DNA of 64,000 nt from Terebella lapidaria (Eukaryota > Annelida > Polychaeta > Terebellida > Terebellidae). Under the pieces are notes generated by a model. That model searched no databases, was not told the origin of the DNA, and saw only the letters and a list, made by a program, of their open reading frames with translations. Positions 36,810 to 49,500 of this stretch are shown here, one piece after another. The stretch covers positions 13,365,001-13,429,000 of the forward strand of contig OX424563.1 of the NCBI GenBank assembly GCA_949152475.1. Direction: 5' to 3'. Every line of letters begins with the position of its first letter. The stretch's first letter is position 1. A program made the position numbers and the translations under genes.

Positions 36810-39460
36810 TTGAATACTTAGGTCACCTGAAGTCTAGATCAAAGTCATTCTAAAATGAAGCAAATTTGACTTCACATACGCTAGTAAGACAAAACTAAAC
36901 GCTATGCCCAGGCGTCTGCAATGGCCAATTCACACACATATCATAGATGCTAATTCACACATTTCAGATCAGGCGTGACCTTGAGGTTCAGCCTTAAATG
37001 TTGTCTGAAGTCAAGTTCAAGGTCACCGAAGATGTGCGGTGTATATGACTTTTAATAAGTCTATAACACAACTAGAGCTTTAGGTGCATTTTTTTCGGCC
37101 CCAGAGGCCAATCTACACATTTCACGTCAGACTTAGTTATCACTCAAGGTTATCCAAGGTCAAAGTCAGTATTAGGTGTGCCATATATGACTTCATATAT
37201 TCTCAAAATACAAACATAAGCTCTATCTACAAGCATTTCCCCTTAGAGGCAAATACACATTTCATGTCAAAGGAAGGCCTTGAAATTCATCCTTCAAGGT
37301 AGTGTTAGGTCAAGTTCAAGGTCACCAAAAGATGTGTCATTATGAAATCAAATCTGGTAATAATACAATCCTAGGCTGTGTTTTAGCCACAGAAGGCAAT
37401 ATACACATTTTGTGTCAGACATAACATTGAGATTCAGCATTCAAGGTCTTCTGGGGTCAAGCTCAAGGTCACTAGTTAATCCATAAATGACTTCCCATAT
37501 GCTCAAAATGCAAACATAAGCTCTATCTACAAGCATTTTGTCCGTAGAGGCCAATTTACACGTTGCATGTGAGGCGTGATCCTGATATTTAGCCTTAAAA
37601 CGTCGTGTGGTCAGCTTTAAAATCACCAAATGATGTGCTATATATGACTTCCCACGTGCTCATAATACAAACATAAACTCTATTTACGAGCATTTTGTCT
37701 GTAGATGCCAATTTATACACATACCAAGGATCACAATTGGCATGTTTTGAAGGAAAAATCTCAAAACTGATCCGACAGTTCTTGAGAAAATGACCGTGTG
37801 TTTTTCGACAAAAACGGCCGCCATTTTGAGAAAATTCGAGAAATAAAAAAGAAATTAAAATACCTCCCCCTTGAATTATTTTTAGGTATATTTTTCCAAA
37901 ATTTTCGGAAAAAATTGGACCGGACACTTTGAAGATAAGCATAACACCAAGCTTACCGACACAGTTGGATCAATATTGAAGATAGAGCTTATGTCAAGTT
38001 CAAGGTCACCAACAGATCATATATGATTCCCCAAACGCCCATAATACAGACATCAGATTTTTCCGAAAAATTTTGGGGAAAAAAAATATAAATAAAAATG
38101 AAAATCCCTCTTGAATTATTTTTAGGTATTTATTTCCAAAAAGTTTCGGAAAAATTTCCCCCGAACAGCCAGCCTGTGTTTGAGCGAGTCTGACATATTT
38201 TCGACTAAACTAGGTCAAGCCAACTAGCCTTCTATTTCTACTAAGGTAACTATTGTGACCATTGTTGATGAAACGCAGTCGGCCTTTGTCTTCCTATATG
38301 GTCACAGAACGAAGCTAAACACTGTCTACAAGCGTTTTGTATGCAGGCCAAATTACACATTTCCGCTTGGAAATGACTTTGAGATTTGAGGTCGAGTTCG
38401 AAGTCACCAATTGATCTAATATGTATAACTTCCTATACACTCATAATACACTCCTAAGCCCTATCTACAAGATTAATGTCTGCACAGACCAATTTACATA
38501 TTTCAGGTCAGGAGTGACCCTGAGGTTTACCACTCAAGGTCATATCAGGTCAAGTTCAAAGTCACCAAAGATCACCATGCATGATTTCCTATGTGCACAT
38601 ATTACAAACCGAAGCTCTAGTTACAAGGGCTCTGTTCACAGAGACCATTTTGTGCATTTCAGCCCATTTTAAGTCTTTTAGGCTACATTTCTGGCCGTTC
38701 CAGCGAACCAAGGTCCACCATATTTATACACATTACGAATGGCCTAAAATTCTTATTTAGCATTGAAAAATAAAGTTATCACGTCAATTTGAGAAAGTTA
38801 TTTGTAAAGTTTGAAGTTGTGTCAAATTGGCCATGTTCGGCACTAACAGCCTCCAAACGGCCAAAATCGATTTTAAAATTTTTTTAAAAACGCTTTTTGA
38901 TATTGGGCCAGGGTCTGTTCTGAAAAATTTATAGAAGAATTCATGACGTCAAAAAATATTACCCGGACGGACGGAGGATGGACAGTCAGACGGACGACGG
39001 AGAAAAACCACGACAATACCTTATCTTCACAAGTCGGTAAGCTGATAATGTGGATGAACGGACCGACGACGGAGGCAAGACCACTACAACAGGCTTTCGG
39101 AACATGGGCCCGGTAACATGAACATCGCACTCGAATAAACAGATAAGGATGTGCCATATGTTTTTCTCTAGCTGGTCACAAGACAAACGTTGGTTGTATA
39201 GAATTATACACTATTTGATCATTCCTCCGATGTCCAGTTTGAGTACACCTGAAAGCAGACATGACCTTGGATTTCATCATACAGACCCACAAAATTATGT
39301 GGTTCAGGTCAAGGTCACCACAAGTTTCAAACATATTATATACCCATTGCTATACGCCACTAATACGAATTTGTTACATCCATAAAATGTACATCCATTT
39401 GTCCAATTATATATTCTAACCTGACATAGCCTCGATTCAAGCACTCGAGGACATCTCTGA
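36810..39460. repeat. Diverged AGGTCA-bearing tandem repeats, unit about 165-175 bp
   Basis: At least eight copies follow the landmarks 'CTATCTACAAGCATTTTGTC', 'GCCAATTTACACATTTCA', 'GTCAAGTTCAAGGTCACC' and 'ATATGACTTCCTATATGCTC'. Segments at 37740-37950 and 38060-38170 (CGGCCGCCATTTTGAGAAAA and related A/T-rich text) interrupt the pattern. A GACGGACGACGG-type block sits at 38960-39080. It is the same family as at 16120-17480 and 44940-45930 and lies directly beside the 46-bp array. Confidence 0.75.
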
Positions 39461-42400
39461 ACCAGTTGAAGGTCACAAGACATTTTTAGTGTGCGTCATT
39501 TGTAGACAACTTCATGTTCACAAGGATATTTTCAATTTCCATCATCTGCAGACAAGTTCAAGGTCACAAAAATATTTTTAGTGTGCGTCATTTGTAGACA
39601 ATTTCAAGTTCACAAGAATATTTTTAGTGTGCATCATCTGCGGACAAGTTCGAGGTCAAATGAAGATTTTTAGTGTGCGTCATTTGTGGACAACTTCAAT
39701 TTCACAAGGATATTTTCAATGTCCATCATCTGCAGATAAGTTCAAGGTCACAAGAATAATTTTAGTTAGGATATTTTCAATGTCCATCATCTGCAGACAA
39801 GTTCAAGGTCAGAAGAATATTTTCAGTTTGCGTCATTTGTAGACAATTTCAAGTTCACAAGAATATTTTTAGTGTGCGTCATTTGTGGACAATTACAGGT
39901 TCACAAGAATTTTTTAGTGTCCGTAATTTGTGGACAATTACAGGTTCACAAGAATATTTTTAGTGTGCGTCATTTGTAGACAATTACAGGTTCACAAGAA
40001 TATTTTTAGTGTGCGTAATTTGAAGACAATTACAGGTTCACAGGAATATTTTTAGTGTGCATCATTTGTGGACAATTACAGGTTCGCAATAATATTTTTA
40101 GTGTGCGTCACTTGTGGACAATTACAAGTTCACAAGAGTATTTTCAGTTTGCATCATCTGTGGCCAAGTTCAATTGCACAAGAAGATGTTTAATGTTCAT
40201 CATCTGTGGACGAGTTCAAGGTCACAATAATATTTTCAGTGTGCATCATCTGCGAACAATTCAAGGTCACAAGAATATTTTTAGTGTGCGTCATTTGTGA
40301 ACAATTACAAGTTCACAAGAATATTTTCGATGTGCATCATCTGCGGACACGTTCAAGGTCTCAAAAATATTTTTAGTGTGCGTCGTTTGTGGACAATTAC
40401 AACTTCACAAGAATATTTTCAGTGTGCATCATCTGCGTACAAGTTCAAGGTCACAATAATATTTTCAGTCTGTATCATTTGTGGACAATCACAAGTTCGC
40501 GAGAATATTTTCTGTGTGCATCATCTGCGTACAATTACAAGTTCACAAGAATATTTTCAGTGTGCATCATCTGCGGACGAGTTCAAAGTCACAAGAATAT
40601 TTTTAGTGTGCATCATTTGTGGACAATTTCAAGTTTGCAAGAATATTTTCAGTGTGCATCATCTGCGGACGAGTTCAAAGTCACAAGAAGATTTTTAGTG
40701 TGCGTCATTTGTAGACAATTACAGGTTCACAATAATATTTTTAGTGTGCGTAATTTGAAGAAAATTACAGGTTCACAAGAATATTTTTAGTGTACGTCAT
40801 TTGCGGACAATTACAGTTTCACAAAAATAGTTTTAGTGTGCGTCATTTGTGGACAATTACAAGTTCACAAGAATATTTTCAGTGTGCATCATCTGTGGCC
40901 AAGTTCAATTGCACAAGAAGATTTTTAATGTTCATCATCTGTGGACGAGTTCAAGGTCACAATAATATTTTTAGTGTGCGTCATTTGTGGACAATTACAA
41001 GTTCACAAGGGTATTTTCGGTGTGCGTCATCTGCGGACAAATTCAAGATCACAAGAATATTTTTAGTGTGCGTCATTTGTGAACAATTACAAGTTCACAA
41101 GAATATTTTCGATGTGCATCATCTGCAGACAAGTTCAAAATCACAAGAATATTTTCAGTGTGCATCTCACTGCATCATCTGCGGACACGTTCAAGGTCTC
41201 AAGAATATTTTTAGTGTGCGTCGTTTGTGGACAATTACAACTTCACAAGAATATTTTCAGTGTGCATCATCCGCGGACAAGTTCAAGGTCACAAGAATAT
41301 TTTTAGTGTGCATCACTTGTGGACAATTACAAGTTCGCAAGAATATTTTCAGTGTGCATCATCTGCGGACAATTACAAGTTCACAAGAATATTTTCAGAG
41401 TGCATCATCTGCGGACGAGTTCAAAGTCACAAGAATATTTTTAGTGTGCATCATTTGTGGAGAATATCAAGTTTGCAAGAATATTTTCAGTGTGCATCAT
41501 CTGCGGACACGTTCAAGGTCACAATAATATTTTTAGTGTGCGTCATTTGTGGACAATTACAAGTTCACAAGAATATTTTCAGTGTGCATCATCTGCGGAC
41601 AAGTTCAAGGTCACAATAATAGTTTTAGTGTACGTCATTTGTGGACAATTACAAGTTCACAAGAATATTTTCAGTGTGCATCATCTGCGGACAAGTTCAA
41701 GGTCACAATAATATTTTTAGTGTGCATCATCTGCGGACAAGTTCAAGGTCACATGAAGATGTTTAGTGTGCGTCATTTGTGGACAATTACAGGATCATCA
41801 GAATACTTTCAGTGTGCATCAGCTGCGGACAAGTTCAAGGTCACAATAATATTTTCAGTGTGCATCATCTGCGGACAAATTCAAGGTCACAAGATTTTCA
41901 GTGAGCATCATCTGTTGCCAAGTTCAATTGCACAAGAAGGTTTTTGATATTCATCATCTGTGGACAAGTTCAAGGTCACAATAATATTTTTAGTGTGCGT
42001 CGTTTGTGGACAATTTCAAGTTCACAAGAATATTTTCAGTTCAAGGTCACAAGAATATTTTAGTGTGCGTCATTTGTGGACAATTACAGGGTAACAAGAA
42101 TATTTTCATTGTGCATCGTCTGCGGACAAGTTCAAGGTCACAAGAAAATTTTTAGTTTGCGTCAATTGTGGACAATTTCAAGTTCACAAGAATTCTTTCC
42201 AGTGTGCATTATCTGCGGACAAGTTCAAGGTCATATGAAGATTTTTAGTGTGAGTCATTTGTGGACAAGTTCAAGTTCACAAGAATATTTTTAGTGTGCG
42301 TCATTTGTGGACAATTACAAGTTCACAAGAATATTTTCGTGCATCATCTACGGACAAGTTCAAGATGACAAGAAGATTTTTAGTGTGCGTCATGTGTAGA

Positions 42401-43380
42401 CAATTTCAAGTTCACAAGAATATTTCCAGTGTGCATCATCTGCGGACAAGTTCAAGGTCACAAGAATATTTTTAGTTTGCGTCGATTGTGGACAATTACA
42501 GGTTCACAAGAATATTTTCGGTGTGCATCATCTGCGGACAAGTTCAACGTCATGAGAAGATTTTTAGTGTGCGTCATTCGTGACAATTTCACGTTCACAA
42601 AAATATTTTCAGTGTGCATCATCTGCGGACAAGTTCAAAGTCACAAGAAGATTTTTAGTGTGCGTCATTCGTGGACAATTACAGGTTCACAAAAACATTT
42701 TCAGTGTGCATCATCTGCGGACAAGTTCAAGGTCACAAGAATATTCTTAGTGTGCGCCGTTTGTGGACAATTACAAGTTCACACAAAAAAATTTCAGTGT
42801 GCATCATTTGCGGACAAGTTCAAGGTCACAAGAATATTTTTAGTGTGCGCCGTTTGTGGACAAATACAAGTTCACAAAAATATTTTCAGTGTGCATCATC
42901 TGCAGACAAGTTTAAGGTCACAAGAAGATATTTAGTATGCGTCAATTGTGGACAATTACAAGTTCACAAAAACATTTTCAATGTGCATCATCTGCGGACA
43001 AGTTTAAGGTCACAAGAAGATATTTAGTATGCGTCATTTGTGGACAATTACAAGTTCACAAAAACATTTTCAGTGTGCATCATCTGCGGACAAGTTCAAG
43101 GTCAAAAAAATATTTTCAGTGGTCATCATCTGCGGACAAATTCAAGGTGACAAGAATATTTTAGTGTGCGTCATTTGTGGTAAATTACAAGTTCACAAGA
43201 ATATTCTCAATGTGCATCATCTGAGGACATTTTCAAGGTGACAAGAAGATATTTAGTGTGCGTCATTTGTGGACAATTTCAAATTCACAAAAATATTTTC
43301 AGTGTGCATCATCTGTGGCCAAGTTCAATTGCACAAGAAGATTTTTAGTGTTCATCATCTGTAGACAAATTCAAGGTCAT
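39460..43380. repeat. Minisatellite, 46-bp monomers often paired into 92-bp dimers
   Basis: The monomer is about 46 bp. Two main types alternate over long stretches. One contains CATTTGTGGACAATTACAAG then TTCACAAGAATATTTTCAG. The other contains CATCTGCGGACAAGTTCAAG then GTCACAAGAATATTTTTAG. The second type carries TCAAGGTCA, a perfect SF-1/ERR-type nuclear-receptor site. The first carries AGTTCA or AGGTTCA. Forty-six is not a multiple of 3, so the array reads through all three forward frames and makes long fake open frames (up to 245 codons) of repeated CIICGQ/HHLWT/ASSADKFKV peptides. These are not treated as genes. Confidence 0.93.
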
Positions 43381-44590
43381 AAGGAAATTTTCAATGTTCG
43401 TCATCTGTGGACAAGTTCAAGGTCACAAGATTTTCAGTGTTTGTCATTTTTGGACAAGTCCAAGGTCACAAGATTGTCAGTGTTCGTGATTAGTGGACAA
43501 GTTCAAGGTAACACAATTTTCAGTGTTCGTCATCTTTGGACAAATTCAAGGTCACGAAACTTTCAGTGTGTGTCATCTGTGGACAAATTCAAGGTCATAA
43601 GAAAATTTTCAATGTTAGTCATCTGTGGACAAGTTCAAGGTCACAAGATTTTCAGTGTTTGTCATTTTTGGACAAGTTCAAGGTCACAAGATTGTCAGTG
43701 TTCGTGATTTGTGGACAAGTTCAAGGTAACACAATTTTCAGTGTTCGTCATCTTTGGACAAGTTCAAGGTCACAAGATTTTCAGTGTTTGTCATTTGTGG
43801 ACAAGTTCAAGGTCACAAGATTGTCAGTGTTCGTGATTTGTGGACAAGTTCAAGGTAACACAATTTTCATTGTTCGTCATCTTTGGACAAATTCAAGGTC
43901 ACGAAACTTCCAGTGTGTTTCATCTGTGGACAAATTCAAGGTCATAAGAAAATTTTCAATGTTCGTCAAGTTCAAGGTCACAAGATTTTCAGTGTTTGTC
44001 ATTTTTGTACAAGTTCAAGGTCACAAGATTGTCAGTGTTCGTGATTTGTGGACAAGTTCAACGTAACACAATTTTCAGTGTTCGTCATCTTTGGACAAAT
44101 TCAAGGTCACGAAACTTTCAGTGTGTTATCTGTAAACAAATTCAAGGTCATACGAAAATTTTCAATGTTCGTCATCTGTGGACAAGTTCAAGGTCACAAG
44201 ATTTTCAGTGTTTGTAATTTTTGGACAAGTTCAAGGTCACAAGATTGTCAGTGTTTGTGATTAGTGGACAAGTTCAAAGTAACACAATTTTCAGTGTTCG
44301 TCATCTTTGGACAAATTCAAGGTCACGAAACTTTCAGTGTGTGTCATCTGTAAACAAATTCAAGGTCATAAGAAAATTTTCAATGTTCGTCATCTGTGGA
44401 CAAGTTCAAGGTCACAAGATTTTCAGTGTTTGTCATTTGTGGACAAGTTCAAGGTAACACAATTTTCAGTGTTCGTCATCTTTGGACGAATTCAAGGTCA
44501 CGAAACTTTCAGTGTGTGTCATCTGTGGACAACTTCAAGGTCACAAAAAGATTTTCAATGTTCGCCATTTGTGGACAAGTTGAATATCAT
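43380..44590. repeat. Minisatellite, 43-bp monomers with a roughly five-unit higher order
   Basis: Here the monomer loses 3 bp in the AATATTTTC part (ACAAGTTCAAGGTCACAAGA then TTTTCAGTGTTTGTCAT...). Nearly every unit keeps TTCAAGGTCA or a near variant. Variants recur in order. GTCACGAAACTTTC marks positions ending near 43560, 43907, 44115, 44331 and 44506. Two of the spacings are close to 215 bp (208 and 216), or five 43-bp units; the others are 347 and 175 bp. This block follows the 46-bp block without a gap. Confidence 0.88.
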
Positions 44591-44599
44591 ACTTAGTCA

Positions 44600-44940
44600 T
44601 TGAAAAAGACAGGTATCATCCTGAACTTATATACATGTAGTGTACAGAATCGTTGTCTAGGTATTCAAACGGTATAAATTGATCGCGAATTACAGATGGA
44701 ACATCACATAAAATGGTACAGATGCTTAAGGGTCTAATTTTATGCATACATTTGTTAATATCAAGATTTTTTTGTTTTAAGCTTGACAGCCCATTTGCTC
44801 AGAACTGGAGCTCAGATTCCTATTTGATACGTGACAACCTTGAGTGCACTCTCAAGATCAATATCTATATTTTTCAATCACATACATTTTTCAGCATATA
44901 TACACACCGATCTTCGATTGGGGTCTAAAGTAGCACATAT
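44600..44940. other. AT-rich spacer after the minisatellite
   Basis: No gene or repeat recognised. Confidence 0.45.
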
Positions 44941-45932
44941 TATGACAATATAGAAGTTCCATAAGGAGGATCTAGGTGTTGAACTTGACCTTGGATGACC
45001 TCAAATTATCACCCTCAAAGTCATAGCCAGTAATATTGTAAAATGGACACTTGTACTGATGGGAAAAAGTTTTATTTTAGAAGCATATAAGTAGGAACTC
45101 ATATATGGTCACCTCGATCTTCCAAAAGCTTGAGTATTTTAATGCAGGTTGTGTATGCTGTAAAATGTGTTGTGTGTGATGTAAAATTACTTCATTTAAA
45201 CACACATTGAGTTGGTATCAGCATGACATTAGTACCGTATTGAAGTTTATAATGATGACCAGACCTTGAAAAAATAAAGCCGTAGGGCTCTGCGCTTACC
45301 GGACCCAAGACAGTTATATGTAAGCTGAAAGCAATGTCATGAAGTCATGAGAATAATTGCACATCATTCACGCCTGAAACTTGCTCTACGTAAGTCGATC
45401 GTGTTAGGGCCTAATATACAATGATATGAAACTAGGATGGAACTGACTAGTAGTGTCAAAGATATTCTTTGATTTTGTATCGGTTTCAGTTTATTGAGGT
45501 CAAAGGTCAAACTTAAGCTCACAAGAATATTCGGCATAAATAATTCCCTATATGTCCTCAATTGATGCCTAAGCTGTAAAGTCGAAAATAAGCAAGATAT
45601 TAGCGATTTTGTCCTCTGACCTTGAAAACGAGGTCGAATGTCAGGTTCAAGGTCATCAAAATATTCGGCATACATCATTTCCTATATGTTCACAATATAG
45701 GATCCCAATATTAAGTGAGATATTAGGGAGAAATTTGTCCCCATTATGAAGCATAGGCATAATTTTATATTTCTCCTAATATCTCACTTAATATTGGGAT
45801 TACACATTAGAAATCAATTGTGCACATATAGGAAATTATATATGCCGATTACTCTCGTGACCTTGAATTTGACCTTAGACCTAATTTTCAAGGTCACTGC
45901 ACAAAATGGCTAATATCTCGCTTATTATCGAC
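44940..45932. repeat. Diverged AGGTCA-bearing repeats, ending in a 352-bp inverted pair
   Basis: TTGACCTTGG, TCAAGGTCATC and TATATGTTCACAATA landmarks relate this to the 165-175-bp family. From 45581 to 45932 two copies face each other. The left arm is 45581-45737 (GTCGAAAATAAGCAAGATAT ... AATATTAAGTGAGATATTAG), and the right arm 45769-45932 is its reverse complement with scattered changes. About 31 bp separate them. Confidence 0.75.
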
Positions 45933-45939
45933 TAACATG

Positions 45940-46345
45940 GGAAAGTCCTATCTGGGACCGGTCGAAAAAATCTAAATGGCTGCCACACGCAGACCGACGA
46001 TTCAAGGGCAACAAAACTTATACATAGCACAAAGGTATATCAGGGGAATCTTTTGAAACAAAAATTTCAAATCTAATCAAACAGTTTTTGAGAAAATGGC
46101 CGCCAAAATCTAAAATTGGCCATTTTTCGACAAAAATGGTCGCCATTTTGGAAAAATCGATTCAATCAACGAAAAAAAAAAATTGTCTGGAGATATGGGC
46201 CCACAGAACATATTTTATGAATTACAGGAATATTCATCAAACAGATTCTTCCCAGCGTTCGACAACACTGATGCCCACGCCGACGGCCGGACGCCACCTG
46301 ACGACAATAGCTTATTGGACCTTTGGTCCGGTAAGCTAAAATCTT
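45940..46345. mobile_element. Dispersed repeat fragment with GCCGCCATTTTG and TTGGTCCGGTAAGCTAA tail
   Basis: The segment shares the AAAATGGCCGCCA / TTTTTCGACAAAAATGG text with 37780-37830. It ends in CGCCGACGGCCGGACGCCAC and GACAATAGCTTATTGGACCT, then a TTTGGTCCGGTAAGCTAA tail. A similar GACGGACGACGG ... ATCTTCACAAGTCGGTAAGCT block is at 38960-39050. I infer a dispersed element that ended next to AGGTCA repeats in both places. Its class is not known to me. Confidence 0.45.
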
Positions 46346-46378
46346 ACAAATAGAAAATTAAAAATCTTATTTCAATGT

Positions 46379-46384
46379 TTTATT
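46379..46384 (-). terminator. Candidate polyadenylation signal of NOP14
   Basis: AATAAA on the minus strand, 190 bp past the NOP14 stop codon. Confidence 0.5.
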
Positions 46385-46573
46385 TGATAGAGGACATGAT
46401 TTCATGAACATATCACAGATGAGGCGAATGATACATACACATACAAAACACACAAATATCAATCAGCAATCACCCAGCACTAAGAATTGTCTCAAAATTG
46501 TCTCGAAATTGATTTCCATCATATCACCCAATCCGAGACACACCACTCACACTGGCACACATTCCACACGAGA

Positions 46574-49500
46574 TCAGACTTTGTCTTTAGCACGTTTCAT
46601 CGCCTTGAAGTCTCCCTCCTGGTTAGCGAGTTCTGCATAAAGCTCCTTGACTTTTCTCTTCCTCTCCGCATCTCTGTAAACATGCACACAATGTTTTAGA
46701 CATTGTCATTCTATATCAGGAGATGTATTTAGCTTAATTACTTTCAACTATTTACTGATAAACATTGGGGAGTTACAGGTTGAAAACAAAGTAAAAATTC
46801 TCGCACAATTTAAGCTACTATTGATATGAACCAAAAGTGTCACCTGACAAGCTATCAATAATATCCATAGTTTTGCAATGACAACAATCCCAGTTACATA
46901 CCTGTCCATTTGTTCACGGAGTTTCTCTCGAGCCAGGAACTGGTTGTCCTGTCGTAAATTGCGGACCGCTCCCTTCAATTCCTTCTTGTGTTTATGCAAG
47001 AGTCGCTGTTTTTCCTGGTGCTCTCTCGACCCGGCCCGCTTCTTCTTGCCGTCAAACCTACGACATCGAAGATACAAGATAAACACAATTAACCAAATCA
47101 AATGGGAGACTTCATTTTTTTACAATCCTTTACAGGTCATAATTTTTTTCAAAAAAATCGCCAACAATGATATTCAATATTTGCCAGTACGTGTTGGTTG
47201 TTGTTTTATTTTATACTTATATTTCAAACTTGTGTTTATATTATAGCCCGGATATAATGTTCTTGGTTCTGATACCACAAAGATTAATCCGACTATTGGT
47301 AACATACAAGTACTTCACATTGAATACTTAGAACATACATATTGAGAAACATTCAGAGAATACACATTTGCAAAAATCCCATATAATTTTGAATATTCAT
47401 TATTACATGATTGCCTAGTACATTGCACAATTGCTTACACTTCTTCAAACTTGGGCTCGAATGTCTGCAGTGGTTTAGGCCGAGTCTTTGGTCGCACCAA
47501 CGAAGTTTTTGTTGATTTTTCTACCAGTGATTTTATCTTTTCCGTCACTTCTTTGTGCAGATTCTACAATGATAACATAATAAAAAAATTGAATAACAAG
47601 AGTGGTTATTATTACCATGGATTATCTGGTAAAGACAATGATATATTTTGCAATCCAGTATAAACGCGTCAAACAAAGCATTATTTACCTTGACTGTGTT
47701 TGGATACTTTTTGAGGTTGATTTTCCCCATGAAATACTGTAAAGGTTGGAAGATTTCCACAAAGCTTGGGACTTTCTGGTAGAGGTCAGAGAATCTGTCT
47801 ACCAGGCCTAGGCATTGGTGCAGTGCACACACTCTGTCGATCAAACAAATAAAATCCATTTTAATTAATACTCCTTTGGTATTCTCAGATATTTCTGACA
47901 TGTATGAAGCACAAAGATCACACATTTTCATATACAAAATACTGGTTTTCATTTTCTTTATGGTAAGTGTAAAACAAGCAAATTTCCAATACACACAAAT
48001 TCATGGCATTTTATGAGCTTACATATTGCAAACTTACTTGAATTTGTAGGACTGTACGAATTCCTGGCCCTCTGATGAGAAAACCTTGCTGATACCGAGT
48101 GGTGCAGGCTCATAACTGGCGAGAAATGGAGTCTCAAATAAAATATTGCTCATATATAATCAACATAATATAAATGTACAGCATCATTATATATATTACA
48201 TTGTATTTTGCTAACCTTTTACATTTCTCTTCCACTCGCAGCAAATCAATATTTTTTCCCACAGGTTTGAATGGTGGAGGGACTTTTTCATCTGCAGAAT
48301 AAGTATGAATGTTTTGTTGACAATGCAAATACTGTATTTTAATTAATATATTATCACTATCAACTCTGATATTAACTGTGCCTGCCTCAGCTTGTTTTTA
48401 CGCATACATGCAATACAGAGCATATTTTGAACATGTAATGAATATTATATTTACATTTGTCTGGTAACTTCTCAATTGTCAAGAACAGGACTCCACAGAG
48501 AAAGTTGATAGCCTCAGGGACAAGTCTTTTTGACAGGCTTACATACTGCGAAAATGTCAGAAAGAAAACACTCATGTCAAAATACAAAATTCAGAAAACT
48601 GAAAACATTGCACAGAAATGAACTGGAATTGACCAGATTCACCAGTGACTTACTTGCAAGAAGACTGTACATAGGAAAAGACCAGAAGCGACATCAAGTT
48701 CACATTTCACCGGGCACTGTGAAAGAAACAATGGCCATGTTATAAAATTTGTAATTTCTAGTGAAATTTTTATCATGAATGCGCATCATGAGAGAATTTA
48801 CGACAAATATTAACTGACATTAGCAAAATAGTTTTTCAACACCGAGAAGTCATTCATAGACACAACGCCTTTGCATCAATAAACAGTATACAGTACATTA
48901 TATACTTGATTTTAAGCAAAATACATGTACAAAGAGCATCAAAAAGAGATCTAACCTGTGCAAGAATCTGGCCCATGTACAGCATGGCGGGTGTGACTAC
49001 CGGATGTCGGAAGTCTGAGGTCGGGAACAGGGCGGCCACCAGCTTCAACAGCACCAGCTGGAGACAGAAATATTGCATCCAATTATTCACATGGTATCTC
49101 TCATGATAGGAAACCGAAAAACAGCTAATCCTGCATGCATTTTGAAAGCATTTCATATCAATTTTACTTATGCTTTCCGTGTTTGAGGTGAATTTAACAA
49201 ACAAGAATCATAGGATAATAACAAGTATATGGTACAATGAAAAGTCCTCCATCCTGTTTCACAGGTACCGTTACCCCTGCAAATTCAGAATTGAAGTGTT
49301 CCATACAACTGAACCAAACCCCCCAATAAGTCCATACCATATCTAGGGAGGGGTAGAGCCCACGCCCAGATCTCCGCTCGGCAACCTCTGAGAAATCCTC
49401 CTGTCTGTCCTTGAGCAGCTGGACCCAGGTGGAAGCAGCTGGTAGGGGGGACAGCTGGGTCAGCTGGTAGAGGGGTTTGACCAGCTGGTCCACAAGGCGA

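Noticed and set aside
39460-44590. CRISPR-like regular repeats
   Set aside because: The array has no unique spacers, the whole monomer is repeated, and the context is an animal nuclear genome. It is a minisatellite.
39627-44603. Long open frames (up to 245 codons) that look like repetitive Cys/His proteins
   Set aside because: They arise from stop-poor 46- and 43-bp monomers read in shifting phase. All three frames give the same peptides out of register. There is no start context, splice structure or codon bias. The C-x-x-C and H-H pattern is not a zinc finger.
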